Assembly (NCBI GenBank): GCA_963792405.1 | Contig: CAWBVU010000006.1 | Coordinates: forward strand, 434,001 to 498,000 | Reading direction: 5' to 3' | Origin: SZUA-442 sp963792405 | Lineage (GTDB): Bacteria > Actinomycetota > Acidimicrobiia > Spongiisociales > UBA5794 | DNA length: 64,000 nucleotides | Shown: piece after piece, positions 24,047 to 32,525 of the stretch | Layout of the letters: every line of letters begins with the position of its first letter | How positions within the stretch are numbered: position 1 is the stretch's first letter | Notes under the pieces: generated by a model | What the model saw: the letters and a program-made list of their open reading frames with translations, nothing else | What the model was told of the DNA's origin: nothing | Databases searched by the model: none | Translations under genes and position numbers: made by a program

Positions 24047-25666
24047 CTACGCCGCGCCGGTGGGCGAGTAGGCCGAGCCGATTGCCGGACGCTGATCGGG
24101 TTCACCCTTGGCTGGCCACATCGACATCGCTCGCTCCGACATGGCGGTGATCGTGAGGGAGGGGTTCACGCCGAGGTTGGCCCCGATGGCGGAGCCGTCG
24201 ACGACGTGGAGGCCCTGGTGGCCGAAGACCCTGTGGTACGCGTCGATCACGCCGTCGTCCGAGGTCGCGCCGATCGGTGCGCCGCCGAGGATGTGCGCAG
24301 TGGTGGGCGTGTCGAAGAGTGCCTCGTTCACGGCACCCATGGCGATGCCGTCCATCTCTTCCGCGGCGAAGCGGGCGGCGAGATTTGCCGCGGGTATGTA
24401 GGTCGGATTCGGCTCGCCGTGGCCGGGCTCCGTCGTGAGTCGGGTCCGGAGGAATCCCCGCGTGCGGACGAGGCGGATGCTGTTGTCCCTGCTCTGCATC
24501 ACGAGCAGGATCACGCTGCGCTCGGACCAATGCCACACGGACAGGGATCGGAGGAAGGTCACGGGATGGCGCACGACCTCGGCGAGGAACCTGAACTGGC
24601 GCGGCATGCCCTGCCCGCCGTCGACGATGAGGGTCGAGATCAAGCCGAGGGCATTCGAGCCCCGTCCGTACCTCACGGGCTCGATGTGGGTGTCTGCGGT
24701 GGGGTGGATCGACGAGGTGATCGCCACGCCCGTCGAGTAGTCGACATCCCTGCGTCGTGCGACGGCGCCCACGAGCGCCTCGCTGTTCGTGCGGGTCTGG
24801 TACCCGAGGCGAGGGGAGAGGCCGGGGAGTCTTCCCCGTTCGCCGAGCTCGAGGAGCAGCCGTGTGGTCCCCAGCGCGCCGGCAGAGAAGACGACATCGT
24901 GCGCGGTGACGCGCATGCGCCTCCTCGACAGGCCGGGGGGCTTCGCCGTGACGAGCCATCGATCACCGATGCGTTCGAGGTCCACGACTTCGTGCTCCGC
25001 CCTGATGTCGGCACCCGCGCGTTCGGCGAACCAGAGGTAGTTCTTGTCGAGCGTGTTCTTGGCATTGTGGCGGCACCCCACCATGCAGTTCCCGCAGCCG
25101 ATGCATCCGCTCCTGGCGGGACCCTCGCCCGCGAAGTACGGGTCATCGACCTCCACGCCCGGCTCCCCGAAGAACACGGCGACCGGCGTCGGTCGGTACG
25201 TGTCGGTGACACCCATGCGGCGGGCGATCGCACGGATCACGCCGTCGGCGGGAGTGTCGTGCGGGTTGTCCGTGACGCCGAGCATCGCGCGGGCGGTTGC
25301 GAACCACGGCGCGAGTTCGGACCTCCAGTCGGTGATGTCGTTCCACTGCGGATCCTCGTAGAACGCGTCGTGTGGTTCGAAGTGGGTGTTGGCATAGACG
25401 AGGGATCCCCCTCCGACGCCGCTCCCGGACAGCACCAACACGTGGCGCAGCAGGGAGAGGCGTTGGATGCCCTTCATACCGAGCCGCGGGAACCACAGCG
25501 ACTTCCACACGTGCCAGTTCGTGTGGGGGAAGTCCTCGGCTTCCCATCGCCTGCCCGCCTCGAGGACGCACACCGAGTAGCCCTTCTCCGTGAGGCGATG
25601 CGCCGCGACGCTGCCGCCGAAGCCGGATCCGATGATGAGGACGTCGAAGTGTTCCGGGGTCGCCAC
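24047..25666 (-). CDS. GMC-family FAD oxidoreductase (cholesterol-oxidase-like) with Cys cluster
   Basis: Flavoenzyme of 539 aa. It opens with the FAD dinucleotide motif IIGSGFGGSVAAHRLTEKG, followed by GSGVGGGSLVYANTHF, and closes with HVVDGSAIGANLGVNPSL and ITAMSERAM, the GMC C-terminal pattern. Near residue 185 is C-I-G-C-G-N-C-M-V-G-C, a C-x2-C-x2-C-x3-C arrangement like a 4Fe-4S ferredoxin site. Relatives oxidise sterols or other alcohols. The gene lies apart from the acyl-CoA cluster, so a sterol role is only possible. The GTG start at 25666 follows TACGCT by six bases. Confidence 0.85.
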   Translation of the reverse strand: MATPEHFDVLIIGSGFGGSVAAHRLTEKGYSVCVLEAGRRWEAEDFPHTNWHVWKSLWFPRLGMKGIQRLSLLRHVLVLSGSGVGGGSLVYANTHFEPHDAFYEDPQWNDITDWRSELAPWFATARAMLGVTDNPHDTPADGVIRAIARRMGVTDTYRPTPVAVFFGEPGVEVDDPYFAGEGPARSGCIGCGNCMVGCRHNAKNTLDKNYLWFAERAGADIRAEHEVVDLERIGDRWLVTAKPPGLSRRRMRVTAHDVVFSAGALGTTRLLLELGERGRLPGLSPRLGYQTRTNSEALVGAVARRRDVDYSTGVAITSSIHPTADTHIEPVRYGRGSNALGLISTLIVDGGQGMPRQFRFLAEVVRHPVTFLRSLSVWHWSERSVILLVMQSRDNSIRLVRTRGFLRTRLTTEPGHGEPNPTYIPAANLAARFAAEEMDGIAMGAVNEALFDTPTTAHILGGAPIGATSDDGVIDAYHRVFGHQGLHVVDGSAIGANLGVNPSLTITAMSERAMSMWPAKGEPDQRPAIGSAYSPTGAA

Positions 25667-25672
25667 GCCGAC

Positions 25673-25678
25673 AGCGTA
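25673..25678 (-). promoter_or_regulatory. Leaderless -10 box TACGCT for the GMC oxidoreductase
   Basis: TACGCT, six bases, GTG at 25666. It decides for this GTG over starts further upstream that would run into the SDR gene. Confidence 0.45.
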
Positions 25679-25695
25679 GACCCGTGGGATGGCCG

Positions 25696-26409
25696 TCAGA
25701 TGACGGCGGAACCCCACACGGGCACCATGGCCCCGTTGATCACCTTGGACCTCGTGCTCGCGACGAAGTCGATGACCTGGGCGATCTCCTCCGGCTGTGG
25801 CCAGTTGACGTAGTCGGCGTAGGGCAGGGCCGCTCTCGTCGCATTCGTGTTGATCACCGAGGGGAGCAGCGCATTGCAGGTGGTGTTCGTGTCGAGGAGC
25901 TCGATCGCGATCGAGCGGGCAAGCGCGAGCACTCCGGCCTTGGCGACGTTGTAGGCGGCCTGGCCCGCAGGGGCATCGATCGCGTGCTTGGAGCCCATCA
26001 GGATGATGCGGCCCCACTCCTGCGACATCAGTGGGATCGCCACCCTCGCCGTGTTCCAGGCTGTCCGCAGGTTCAGGTCGAGCATCCGGTCGAGCCTCAC
26101 GTCATCGGTCTCGACCACGTCCCTGCCACCCGACCAACCTCCGACGAGTGATGCCATCACATTGATCGGGCCGAAGGCATCCACCGTCTCCCCCATGAAG
26201 TCACCCACCGCGGCGGCGTCCGTGCAGTCGACCCTCCTTAGGATCAGTCGATCCTCCTCGAGGTCGATCTCCTCCTCGAGTGCGGTGGCCTCCTCCGGGA
26301 GGAGGTACGTCGCCGCGACCTTGAAGTCACGGGCGATGAGCATCGGGATGAGGCACCGCCCCACGGAACCGGTGCCGCCGGGGACGATCGCAACGAGGGA
26401 AGCAGCCAT
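25696..26409 (-). CDS. SDR-family oxidoreductase
   Basis: Short-chain dehydrogenase of 237 aa. The cofactor loop is PGGTGSVGR, a variant of TGxxxGxG with Pro at the Thr position. The catalytic pair is in the YNVAK block (Tyr-x3-Lys), with the upstream Ser in ILMGSKHAI. The C-terminus (NGAMVPVWGSAVI) is the usual SDR end. Substrate unknown. It lies 29 bp upstream of the GMC oxidoreductase in the same direction, but both genes have their own -10 box. Confidence 0.85.
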   Translation of the reverse strand: MAASLVAIVPGGTGSVGRCLIPMLIARDFKVAATYLLPEEATALEEEIDLEEDRLILRRVDCTDAAAVGDFMGETVDAFGPINVMASLVGGWSGGRDVVETDDVRLDRMLDLNLRTAWNTARVAIPLMSQEWGRIILMGSKHAIDAPAGQAAYNVAKAGVLALARSIAIELLDTNTTCNALLPSVINTNATRAALPYADYVNWPQPEEIAQVIDFVASTRSKVINGAMVPVWGSAVI

Positions 26410-26415
26410 GACGCC

Positions 26416-26421
26416 ACACTA
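26416..26421 (-). promoter_or_regulatory. Leaderless -10 box TAGTGT for the SDR gene
   Basis: TAGTGT on the minus strand, six bases before the ATG at 26409. There is no ribosome-binding site between. Confidence 0.45.
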
Positions 26422-26517
26422 GCGGTGACCGGTGTGCCATCCGTGTACCGAGACGACCTCGTCGGAAGATGGTACGCTCAGGTCCGTCGCTGATCCTGAC
26501 CACGGAGGAGCTCGAAG

Positions 26518-27741
26518 ATGGCGTCGATCACGCTTGAGGACATTGGGAAGATCTATCCGGATGGCACCCGTGCGGTGGGCGATGTGAACCTGAACATCGT
26601 CGATGGTGAGTTCCTGGTGCTGGTGGGTCCGTCGGGGTGTGGCAAGTCGACGGTGCTCCGGATGGTCGCCGGTCTCGAGGACATCTCGGAGGGGAAGCTG
26701 ACGATCGGTGAGAAGATCGTCAACGACGTGCCTCCGAAGGACCGCGACATCGCGATGGTGTTCCAGAACTATGCGTTGTATCCGCACATGTCGGTGTACG
26801 ACAACATGGCGTTCGGGTTGAAGCTGCGCAAGATGCCGAAGGATGAGATCGATCGGCGCGTGAAGGAGGCTGCGGAGGTGCTCGAGATCACCGAGTACCT
26901 GGATCGCAAGCCGAAGGCGTTGTCGGGTGGTCAGCGGCAGCGTGTGGCGATGGGTCGTGCGATCGTGCGTGAGCCGAAGGCGTTCTTGATGGATGAGCCG
27001 CTGTCGAACCTGGATGCGAAGTTGCGGGTGCAGATGCGTACGGAGTTGGGGCGTCTGCATCAGCGGTTGGGGACGACGACGGTGTATGTGACCCATGATC
27101 AGGTGGAGGCGATGACGTTGGGGCATCGGGTGGCGGTGATGCGTCCGGTGACGGCGAAGCGTCCGTACAACCTCCAGCAGGTGGCGCCGCCGACGGAGTT
27201 GTTCAACAATCCGTCGAACCTGTTCGTGGCGGGCTTCATCGGGTCGCCTGCGATGAACATGGTGTATGGCGAGTTGACCGAGGAGTCCGAGGGCCGAGTG
27301 TTCCTGGCGTTCGCGGGCAGGCGGTTGCTTGTGGAGAAGGCCGCGCTCGAGGCCCATCCCGGGATCGGGAACTACTACGGGAAGAAGATCGTGGTGGGGA
27401 TCCGTCCGGGTGCCTTCGAGGATGCGCGGGTCGCCGGTGATGGTCCCGGGGATCGCACGATCCGGGTCACGACCGACGTCAACGAGCTGTTGGGCTCCGA
27501 GTCGTACGTGCACTTCGAGTTGGATTCGCCCCCGGTGATCACGCCCGACATCGAGGAGTTGCTGGCGGACTCGGGTGAGGACGCTTCGACGCTTGGGCAC
27601 CAGACGAAGTTCACGGCACGGGTGTCCCCCGATGTGCCGGTGCCGGACGGTTCCGAGGTCGACCTCGTCGTGGACACGTCAAAGCTCCACTTCTTCGATC
27701 TCGACACGGGCGACAAGGTCGGCTACGCCGCCTGGGCCTGA
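26518..27741 (+). CDS. Sugar-type ABC transporter ATPase (MsmK/UgpC/MsiK-like), orphan
   Basis: ABC ATPase of 407 aa in the CUT1 sugar-importer class. Walker A is GPSGCGKST at 37-45, signature LSGGQ at 135-139, Walker B ending in Asp159-Glu160 (LMDEP), and the H-loop His193 is in VTHDQ. A C-terminal TOBE/OB regulatory region follows from about 240. No permease or binding-protein gene is adjacent, as for MsiK-type ATPases that serve several sugar transporters. The first two-thirds use TTG, GTG, GCG and CGT codons much more than the neighbours. The start has GGAGGAG about 10 bases upstream, and a TACGCT box lies at 26473-26478. Confidence 0.92.
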   Translation: MASITLEDIGKIYPDGTRAVGDVNLNIVDGEFLVLVGPSGCGKSTVLRMVAGLEDISEGKLTIGEKIVNDVPPKDRDIAMVFQNYALYPHMSVYDNMAFGLKLRKMPKDEIDRRVKEAAEVLEITEYLDRKPKALSGGQRQRVAMGRAIVREPKAFLMDEPLSNLDAKLRVQMRTELGRLHQRLGTTTVYVTHDQVEAMTLGHRVAVMRPVTAKRPYNLQQVAPPTELFNNPSNLFVAGFIGSPAMNMVYGELTEESEGRVFLAFAGRRLLVEKAALEAHPGIGNYYGKKIVVGIRPGAFEDARVAGDGPGDRTIRVTTDVNELLGSESYVHFELDSPPVITPDIEELLADSGEDASTLGHQTKFTARVSPDVPVPDGSEVDLVVDTSKLHFFDLDTGDKVGYAAWA

Positions 27742-27777
27742 AGGTTGCGCCGTGACGCCGCTCGCTGAGGGGTGACG

Positions 27778-28899
27778 TCAGCGATCCTCGACGGTCTCGG
27801 TCACGACGATGCCCGTCTGCGCCAGCTCAGGGAGCAGATCCGCCCCCGTCACGGCATCGTGCATCGTCAGGACGCCCGGCGCGAGCACCTCGCCACGAAG
27901 GATCAGGTCGGCGAGGGCCGTGGCCGGGAACGCGGTGGTGCGGGCGAGCGCTGAGAATGCGCCATGTGCCCTGTCCTCGATCTCGAGCGTCGTCCTGATG
28001 CCTCCCTGGTCCCGCCACACCCGCACGAGCACGACGTCGGCATCATCCCGAGGGAGCGAACGGTTCAGGCGGTCGACCAGCACCGCCCTCGGTGCGACCT
28101 CGACGCCTGCGATGCGCCTCGGTGTCTCGTCGAACATGCCCATCTCGAACAGCGCCCTGAACACCTTCCCGTGGCCAGGGTATCGGAGCGTCTTGTACTC
28201 GAGGTCACGGACGCGTCCCTCGTGTCGTATGCACATCGTCGACGTGCCCCCCGCGGTCGAGAACGCCTCGAGGGGACCCCATCCTTCCCATGCCACGTCC
28301 TCGAAGCGCGACAAGGGCTCAACCGTCGCGTGGCGGCCGTGTTGGATCACCTCGCATGGCTCGGCGTACTCGTTGATCAGGCCCTCCGGGCTGAAGACGA
28401 GCTGGTAGGCGAGGGCGCCGACCGGTGACTGTGGCAGGGCACCCACCCGCATCTGGATCGCGTCGATCGGATGGCCCCCCGCCGACGCGATGAGATCCTC
28501 GGCGAGCACGTTCGCGAGACCGGGGGCGAGCCCGCAGTCCGGCACGATCATCACCCCGTTGGCCGCGGCGTCGTCGTGCATGCGTCGCTGTGCCGCCACC
28601 ACCGTGGGGTTCCCGCCGAAGTCGAGGTAGTGCGTGCCCGTGGCGAGCGCGGCGGAGGCGACGGCGTATCCGAACCGGTACGGCACGGCGGACACGACGA
28701 TGTCGTGGCGTGCGACGAGCTCCATGAGCTCCCGACCGTATGCCACGTCGATGGTGGCCGCCGTCGCGCCGTAGGCGGTGGCGAGGCGGTGCACGGTCTC
28801 GGAGTCGGCGTCGGCGACCGTCACCTCGTGGCCCCGTCTTCGGAGGTCCCACACCGCTGCCGACCCGACAATGCCCGCTCCCAGGACAAGTGTTGCCAT
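27778..28899 (-). CDS. Saccharopine dehydrogenase-like oxidoreductase
   Basis: NAD(P)-binding protein of 373 aa that begins with the Rossmann motif VLGAGIVGSAAVWDLRRRGHEV. It continues with the saccharopine dehydrogenase/carboxynorspermidine-synthase-like fold: LDFGGNPTVVAAQ, IVPDCGLAPGLANVLAEDL. True saccharopine dehydrogenases act in lysine metabolism, but many relatives have other or unknown substrates. ATG 28899 has a GGGGAGG ribosome site and begins the Rossmann fold exactly. The gene starts 10 bp after the PIG-L stop and is the last of the leftward ABC/F420 operon. Confidence 0.82.
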   Translation of the reverse strand: MATLVLGAGIVGSAAVWDLRRRGHEVTVADADSETVHRLATAYGATAATIDVAYGRELMELVARHDIVVSAVPYRFGYAVASAALATGTHYLDFGGNPTVVAAQRRMHDDAAANGVMIVPDCGLAPGLANVLAEDLIASAGGHPIDAIQMRVGALPQSPVGALAYQLVFSPEGLINEYAEPCEVIQHGRHATVEPLSRFEDVAWEGWGPLEAFSTAGGTSTMCIRHEGRVRDLEYKTLRYPGHGKVFRALFEMGMFDETPRRIAGVEVAPRAVLVDRLNRSLPRDDADVVLVRVWRDQGGIRTTLEIEDRAHGAFSALARTTAFPATALADLILRGEVLAPGVLTMHDAVTGADLLPELAQTGIVVTETVEDR

Positions 28900-28909
28900 C
28901 GCCTCCCCC

Positions 28910-29674
28910 TCAGGGATCCAGTCGCTTGAACGTCTCCGATGCCTCCACGCCCAGGTCGGCGCCGGCAGATCGGTGCCACGATGCGAGGCGCTGGATGAAC
29001 GCCGTACGCTGCTCGGCGCCCGCACCGGCGTCACCCATCGTGGTCACGGTCTGTGACGAGTGCTCGAGGAGCGCCGCGACCTTTCGGTCGAACCACGGCT
29101 CCTCGATGGGCTCTGCATGGTCGGGGGCGTCCGCCGACCACAGCAGCAGGACACCCGGGCGGTGCGCTCGGAGCCCTGAGTCGACGAGTGCCATCGGCTC
29201 CCTTGCCGTGACGATGGCGTCGACCGTGGCGAAGCCCGTTGCCCGGTGGTCGGGATGCATCTGGTAGCGCTGCCACGGATCGTGCGTGAGCACGACGTCG
29301 GGGGTGAACAGGCGGATCTGCCGCGCGATGTCGTTACGGAGGCCCATCGTCGACTCGAGTTCCCCATCGACGTGTCCGAGATGAACGAACCGCTCGGCTC
29401 CGAGGATGGCGCCCGCGGCGGCCTGTTCCTCGATCCGGCGCCTGGCGAGCTCTGCCGGGTCGGCACCGGGGTCCCAGGAACCCTTCGATCCGTCCGTCAC
29501 GATGCACATCGTGATCTCCGTCCCCTCGCCGGCCCATCGTGCAAGCGTCGCACCCGCGCCGAATTCGGCATCGTCGGGATGGGCCCCGACAGTGAGGACG
29601 CGCGACGGCGTCGCCAGACGGAGGGAATGTCCGGCGTCCCTGTCGTGCATGTCCCGGTAGATGTTCGACGTCAT
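28910..29674 (-). CDS. PIG-L/LmbE-family zinc deacetylase
   Basis: LmbE-fold enzyme of 254 aa. Zinc and catalytic residues are visible as A-H-P-D-D at 31-35 and M-H-P-D-H at 139-143. In actinobacteria this family includes MshB (mycothiol synthesis) and Mca, and other members deacetylate diverse GlcNAc-type compounds. This copy is distinct from the Mca-like protein at 39579. The ATG overlaps the fbiD stop by four bases. A TAGCCT box lies six bases before the ATG, inside the end of fbiD, so it may also be transcribed alone. Confidence 0.85.
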   Translation of the reverse strand: MTSNIYRDMHDRDAGHSLRLATPSRVLTVGAHPDDAEFGAGATLARWAGEGTEITMCIVTDGSKGSWDPGADPAELARRRIEEQAAAGAILGAERFVHLGHVDGELESTMGLRNDIARQIRLFTPDVVLTHDPWQRYQMHPDHRATGFATVDAIVTAREPMALVDSGLRAHRPGVLLLWSADAPDHAEPIEEPWFDRKVAALLEHSSQTVTTMGDAGAGAEQRTAFIQRLASWHRSAGADLGVEASETFKRLDP

Positions 29675-30243
29675 TCGGCGAGGCTAGGCATGTTCATCGT
29701 ATGACCGAGGGCCGCCAGCTGCAGCGACGTGTCGATGTCGATCGAGAGGACGGCCGAGGGGACGACGACGGCGGCCGGTACCGCGGCGAGGTGGCGATGG
29801 AACGACCCGGGCCCGTACGAGAAGGGGAAGTCACCCCTGGAGGCGACGATGGTGGTGCCGCCGTCGAGGGATGGCACGAGCACGGTGTGCCCTGCCTCGA
29901 CGAGACCGGCGATCCGACGGAGGGCCGACGCGTCCACCAGCGGCAGGTCGGCATGCGCGACGATCCACGGCCCCCGTGTCCCTGCCGTCGCCGAGGATGC
30001 CGCCGAGTTCAGGCCCTGTCCCGGATCCTCGAGCACGTCGAGGCCGAGGCCGTCCGCCCAGGTGCGGACCCCGCGGTCGGACGTCACGACCATCACGTCG
30101 AGCCCGGCGTCGATCCCCGCGCGGATCACGCGGACGGCGAGGTCGCGGATCAGCCGCGTGCGCGCAGCGACGTCCAGGCTGTCGGCAAGCCTCGTCATCC
30201 CCTCGAAGTCACGAATGGGCACGAGGAGCGCCACCGCTCCCAT
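29671..30243 (-). CDS. fbiD: PEP/2-phospho-L-lactate guanylyltransferase (CofC/FbiD)
   Basis: Nucleotidyltransferase (190 aa) for coenzyme F420 synthesis. It joins GTP to phosphoenolpyruvate in actinobacteria, or to 2-phospholactate in archaea. Visible family blocks are LVPIRDF at the start, TSDRGVRTWA, LEDPGQGLNSA, VAHADLPLV, DGGTTIVASR and FSYGPGSFHRHL. The length is on the short side but complete. Start 30243 gives MGAVALLVPIRDF. Its ATG touches the stop of the epimerase gene. Other F420 genes are not in this window, but likely F420 users are, at 22247 and 54974. Confidence 0.9.
   Translation of the reverse strand: MGAVALLVPIRDFEGMTRLADSLDVAARTRLIRDLAVRVIRAGIDAGLDVMVVTSDRGVRTWADGLGLDVLEDPGQGLNSAASSATAGTRGPWIVAHADLPLVDASALRRIAGLVEAGHTVLVPSLDGGTTIVASRGDFPFSYGPGSFHRHLAAVPAAVVVPSAVLSIDIDTSLQLAALGHTMNMPSLAE
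29681..29686 (-). promoter_or_regulatory. Possible internal -10 box TAGCCT for the PIG-L gene
   Basis: TAGCCT on the minus strand, six bases before the PIG-L ATG at 29674, within the last codons of fbiD. It may be chance because it also encodes protein. Confidence 0.3.
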
Positions 30244-30689
30244 CAGGAGCCCGTGTCGGGGAACTCGGCGAGTTGGATCAGGACCCCGTGGGCGGATCGC
30301 GGGTGGATGAACGCCTCCTTCCACTCCGGATTGCCCTCGTCCATCCCGACGACCTCGAACCCGAGTTCTGTGGCGCGTGCGACGGCGACGCCGAGGTCGG
30401 TGACCTTGAACGTGAGGTGGTGCAGGCCCTCGCCCCTGGTCGCGAGGAACCGGTTGATGAAGTGGTCGGGATCGGGCGAGTCGGTGCGGATCAGCTCGAG
30501 GCGCCCCCAATGTGGGAGGTCGTACTGCACCCAGTGGAAGTCGGTGCCCGGCTCGTAGCCACCGTCGAATCTCCTGCCCCCGATGAGGGCGATGAGGCCC
30601 TCGGCGGCGTCGAATCCGGACACGGCCATCGAGACGTGGTCGAAGCGCTCCACGACGTCGTTCAATGCGGTGGACGGGTCGTCGTTCAT
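30243..30689 (-). CDS. Methylmalonyl-CoA epimerase-like VOC protein
   Basis: VOC enzyme of 148 aa. The metal ligands expected for methylmalonyl-CoA epimerases fit: His18 (FDHVSMAV), His91 (GLHHLTFKV) and Glu142 (VLIQLAE). The near-symmetric half (VGGxxF-like) and the HPRSAHGVLIQL block match the family, which interconverts (R)- and (S)-methylmalonyl-CoA. No methylmalonyl-CoA mutase lies in the window, so a related hydroxy- or keto-acid substrate is possible. It overlaps the permease gene upstream by four bases and fbiD downstream by one. Confidence 0.75.
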   Translation of the reverse strand: MNDDPSTALNDVVERFDHVSMAVSGFDAAEGLIALIGGRRFDGGYEPGTDFHWVQYDLPHWGRLELIRTDSPDPDHFINRFLATRGEGLHHLTFKVTDLGVAVARATELGFEVVGMDEGNPEWKEAFIHPRSAHGVLIQLAEFPDTGS

Positions 30690-31498
30690 CCGGGCACGTG
30701 GATCCGCCGCTCGTACCACTGGAGGATCAGTGACAGCGACACCGTGAGGGCCAGGTACATGGCGGCGAGGATCATGTAGCCAGCGAAGAACTGGAAGGTC
30801 ACGCCAGTCCACAGCTTCGTCATCTGCGTGAGCTCTCGCACGGCGAGGATCGACACCAGCGAGGAGTCCTTGAGGAGGGCGATGAGGTCGTTGCCGAGGG
30901 CTGGCATGACGTTCTTGATCGCCTGTGGCCAGACGATGAGGCGGAACACCTGTCGACGATGCAGGCCAACGGACATCCCTGCCTCCCGCTGCCCGAGGGG
31001 GACGGACTCGATGCCCGCCCTGAACACCTCGGCGATGAACGCCGCGTAGATGATGCCGACCGCGACCGTGGTCTTCACCGCGGCTCGGCCGAGGAGGGAC
31101 TGAGGCGGCACCCCGAGGACATCGAGGATCTGCGGCCAGATGACCAAACCCACGAAGAAGATCGTGACGAGGACGGGGATGCCGCGGATCAACTCGATGT
31201 AGAACATCGCCAGATTGCGGACGAGGCCGTTCTTGGACATTCGCGCAAGGGCGACGACCAGCCCGAGGACCATGGCGATGACGAACCCGCCGACCGTGAC
31301 CGTGATCGTCAGGACCAGCCCGTCCTTGATGAAGAGGAAGCCCTCCTCCCACTTGGGGTCCGTGAGGACCTTGAAGGCGGGAAACGCGATGACGGCGATG
31401 ATGCCGAGGAACCACCACGGGAATCCGGACCATTCGAACGAGAGCCTCGCCCCAGGGGGCGTCGGGTCAAGGGGGGCTTCGGCGTTCAGCGTGGTCAT
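30686..31498 (-). CDS. Polar amino acid ABC transporter permease
   Basis: HisM/GlnP-type permease of 270 aa with a soluble N-terminus of about 30 residues and roughly five transmembrane helices. The EAA loop reads FIAEVFRAGIESVPLGQREAG, and the segment FYIELIRGIPVLV is typical of the amino-acid class. The ATG at 31498 is chosen because the protein before it shadows the intergenic hairpin. The partner binding protein is upstream across a strong stem-loop, but no cognate ATPase gene is present in this operon. Confidence 0.9.
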   Translation of the reverse strand: MTTLNAEAPLDPTPPGARLSFEWSGFPWWFLGIIAVIAFPAFKVLTDPKWEEGFLFIKDGLVLTITVTVGGFVIAMVLGLVVALARMSKNGLVRNLAMFYIELIRGIPVLVTIFFVGLVIWPQILDVLGVPPQSLLGRAAVKTTVAVGIIYAAFIAEVFRAGIESVPLGQREAGMSVGLHRRQVFRLIVWPQAIKNVMPALGNDLIALLKDSSLVSILAVRELTQMTKLWTGVTFQFFAGYMILAAMYLALTVSLSLILQWYERRIHVPG

Positions 31499-31540
31499 CG
31501 TCACCTCACGATCGATCGAGCTCAGCGTACCGTCCGGACG

Positions 31541-31574
31541 CGAAGGGGACCGGGCGAGTACCCGGTCCCCTTCG
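31541..31574 (-). terminator. Strong intercistronic stem-loop between binding protein and permease
   Basis: CGAAGGGGACCGGG and CCCGGTCCCCTTCG form a perfect 14-bp stem with a six-base loop. It follows the binding-protein stop and precedes the permease start by 42 bp. Such a structure may attenuate transcription or stabilise the upstream mRNA so that binding protein exceeds permease. Confidence 0.75.
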
Positions 31575-31596
31575 TACGCAGCGAAGTGCGCTTCGC

Positions 31597-32385
31597 CTAC
31601 CCGGCGTCGTACTCGACGAACCACTTCTTGAAGAGGGCGTCGAGCGACCCGTCGTCCATCATCTCCTCGAGGGTGTCGTTCACCGGGCCGACGAGGTCCG
31701 AGCCCTTCGGGTAGATGAACCCGAGCGGGTCGGACTGGAGGTCGTCCGCGAGCAGCTTCGTCTGGTCAGCATTGACCCCGACATAGCCCTGACCGGCCGT
31801 GTCGTCGATGATGACGGCATCCACGTCCCCGGCGATGAGTGCCTGGACCGCGAGGCCGAACTGGTCGAAGGCATCGACCCGTCCGGGGTCGACCAACTCG
31901 ATCGCGAGCTCGTAGTTGGTGGTGCCTACCTGGGTCCCGAGGCGGTAGTCACCTGCCTGGAACTCCTCGAGGTTCGCGAAGCGGGTCTCGTCCGTTCGTA
32001 CCATGAGGCGTTGGATGATCGTCATGTACGGATCTGAGAAGTCGACGACTTCCTTGCGTTCGTCGGTGATGGAGATGCCATCGGCCGCAGTGTCGTAGAT
32101 GCCCTGGCCGGTCTCCTCGATCACGGCCGGCCATCCGGCCTCGACGAACTCCGCCGTGCAGCCGAGTCGCGAGCAGATCTCGTTCCAGACGTCGTAGTCG
32201 AAACCTGCCCCGTTCCCTGCATCGTCGATGAAGTTGTACGGGGGGTAGGCGTTCTCGACACCGACCTTGATCGTCCGGCCCTCGACGTCTCCACCGCTGT
32301 CGCTGCCACATGCCGTGGCGAGGACGGCGACCGCAACCGCGAGGACCGCGATGCTCAAGGCTCTCTTCATGCTGGACTTCTTCAT
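31597..32385 (-). CDS. Amino acid ABC transporter substrate-binding lipoprotein
   Basis: Periplasmic-binding-protein family 3 member of 262 aa. The signal peptide ends L-A-T-A-C near residue 25, giving a lipoprotein. The mature part begins IKVGVENAYPPYNFID with the typical GAGFDYDVWNEI and GISITDERKEVVDFSDPYM blocks, the polar amino acid signature region. The ligand is not readable. ATG 32385 has a GGAGGAG site, and the leader carries a GC-rich hairpin at 32414-32428. It is the first gene of the leftward operon. Confidence 0.92.
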   Translation of the reverse strand: MKKSSMKRALSIAVLAVAVAVLATACGSDSGGDVEGRTIKVGVENAYPPYNFIDDAGNGAGFDYDVWNEICSRLGCTAEFVEAGWPAVIEETGQGIYDTAADGISITDERKEVVDFSDPYMTIIQRLMVRTDETRFANLEEFQAGDYRLGTQVGTTNYELAIELVDPGRVDAFDQFGLAVQALIAGDVDAVIIDDTAGQGYVGVNADQTKLLADDLQSDPLGFIYPKGSDLVGPVNDTLEEMMDDGSLDALFKKWFVEYDAG

Positions 32386-32511
32386 GGTGTTTCGCTCCTC
32401 CGTGGTGGGGGATCGCGCCGTCGGCGCGTGCGATACGGTACCGCATTGCACGCCCGGCCGCGAGATCGCGGGGCGCCGCGCGGGCGTGCGTGCTCACGGC
32501 CTTGCGTCGCC

Positions 32512-32517
32512 TACAGT
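32512..32517 (+). promoter_or_regulatory. -10 box TACAGT for pyk
   Basis: TACAGT, eight bases, ATG at 32526. No Shine-Dalgarno sequence, so the mRNA is probably leaderless. Confidence 0.4.
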
Positions 32518-32525
32518 TCACGCCG

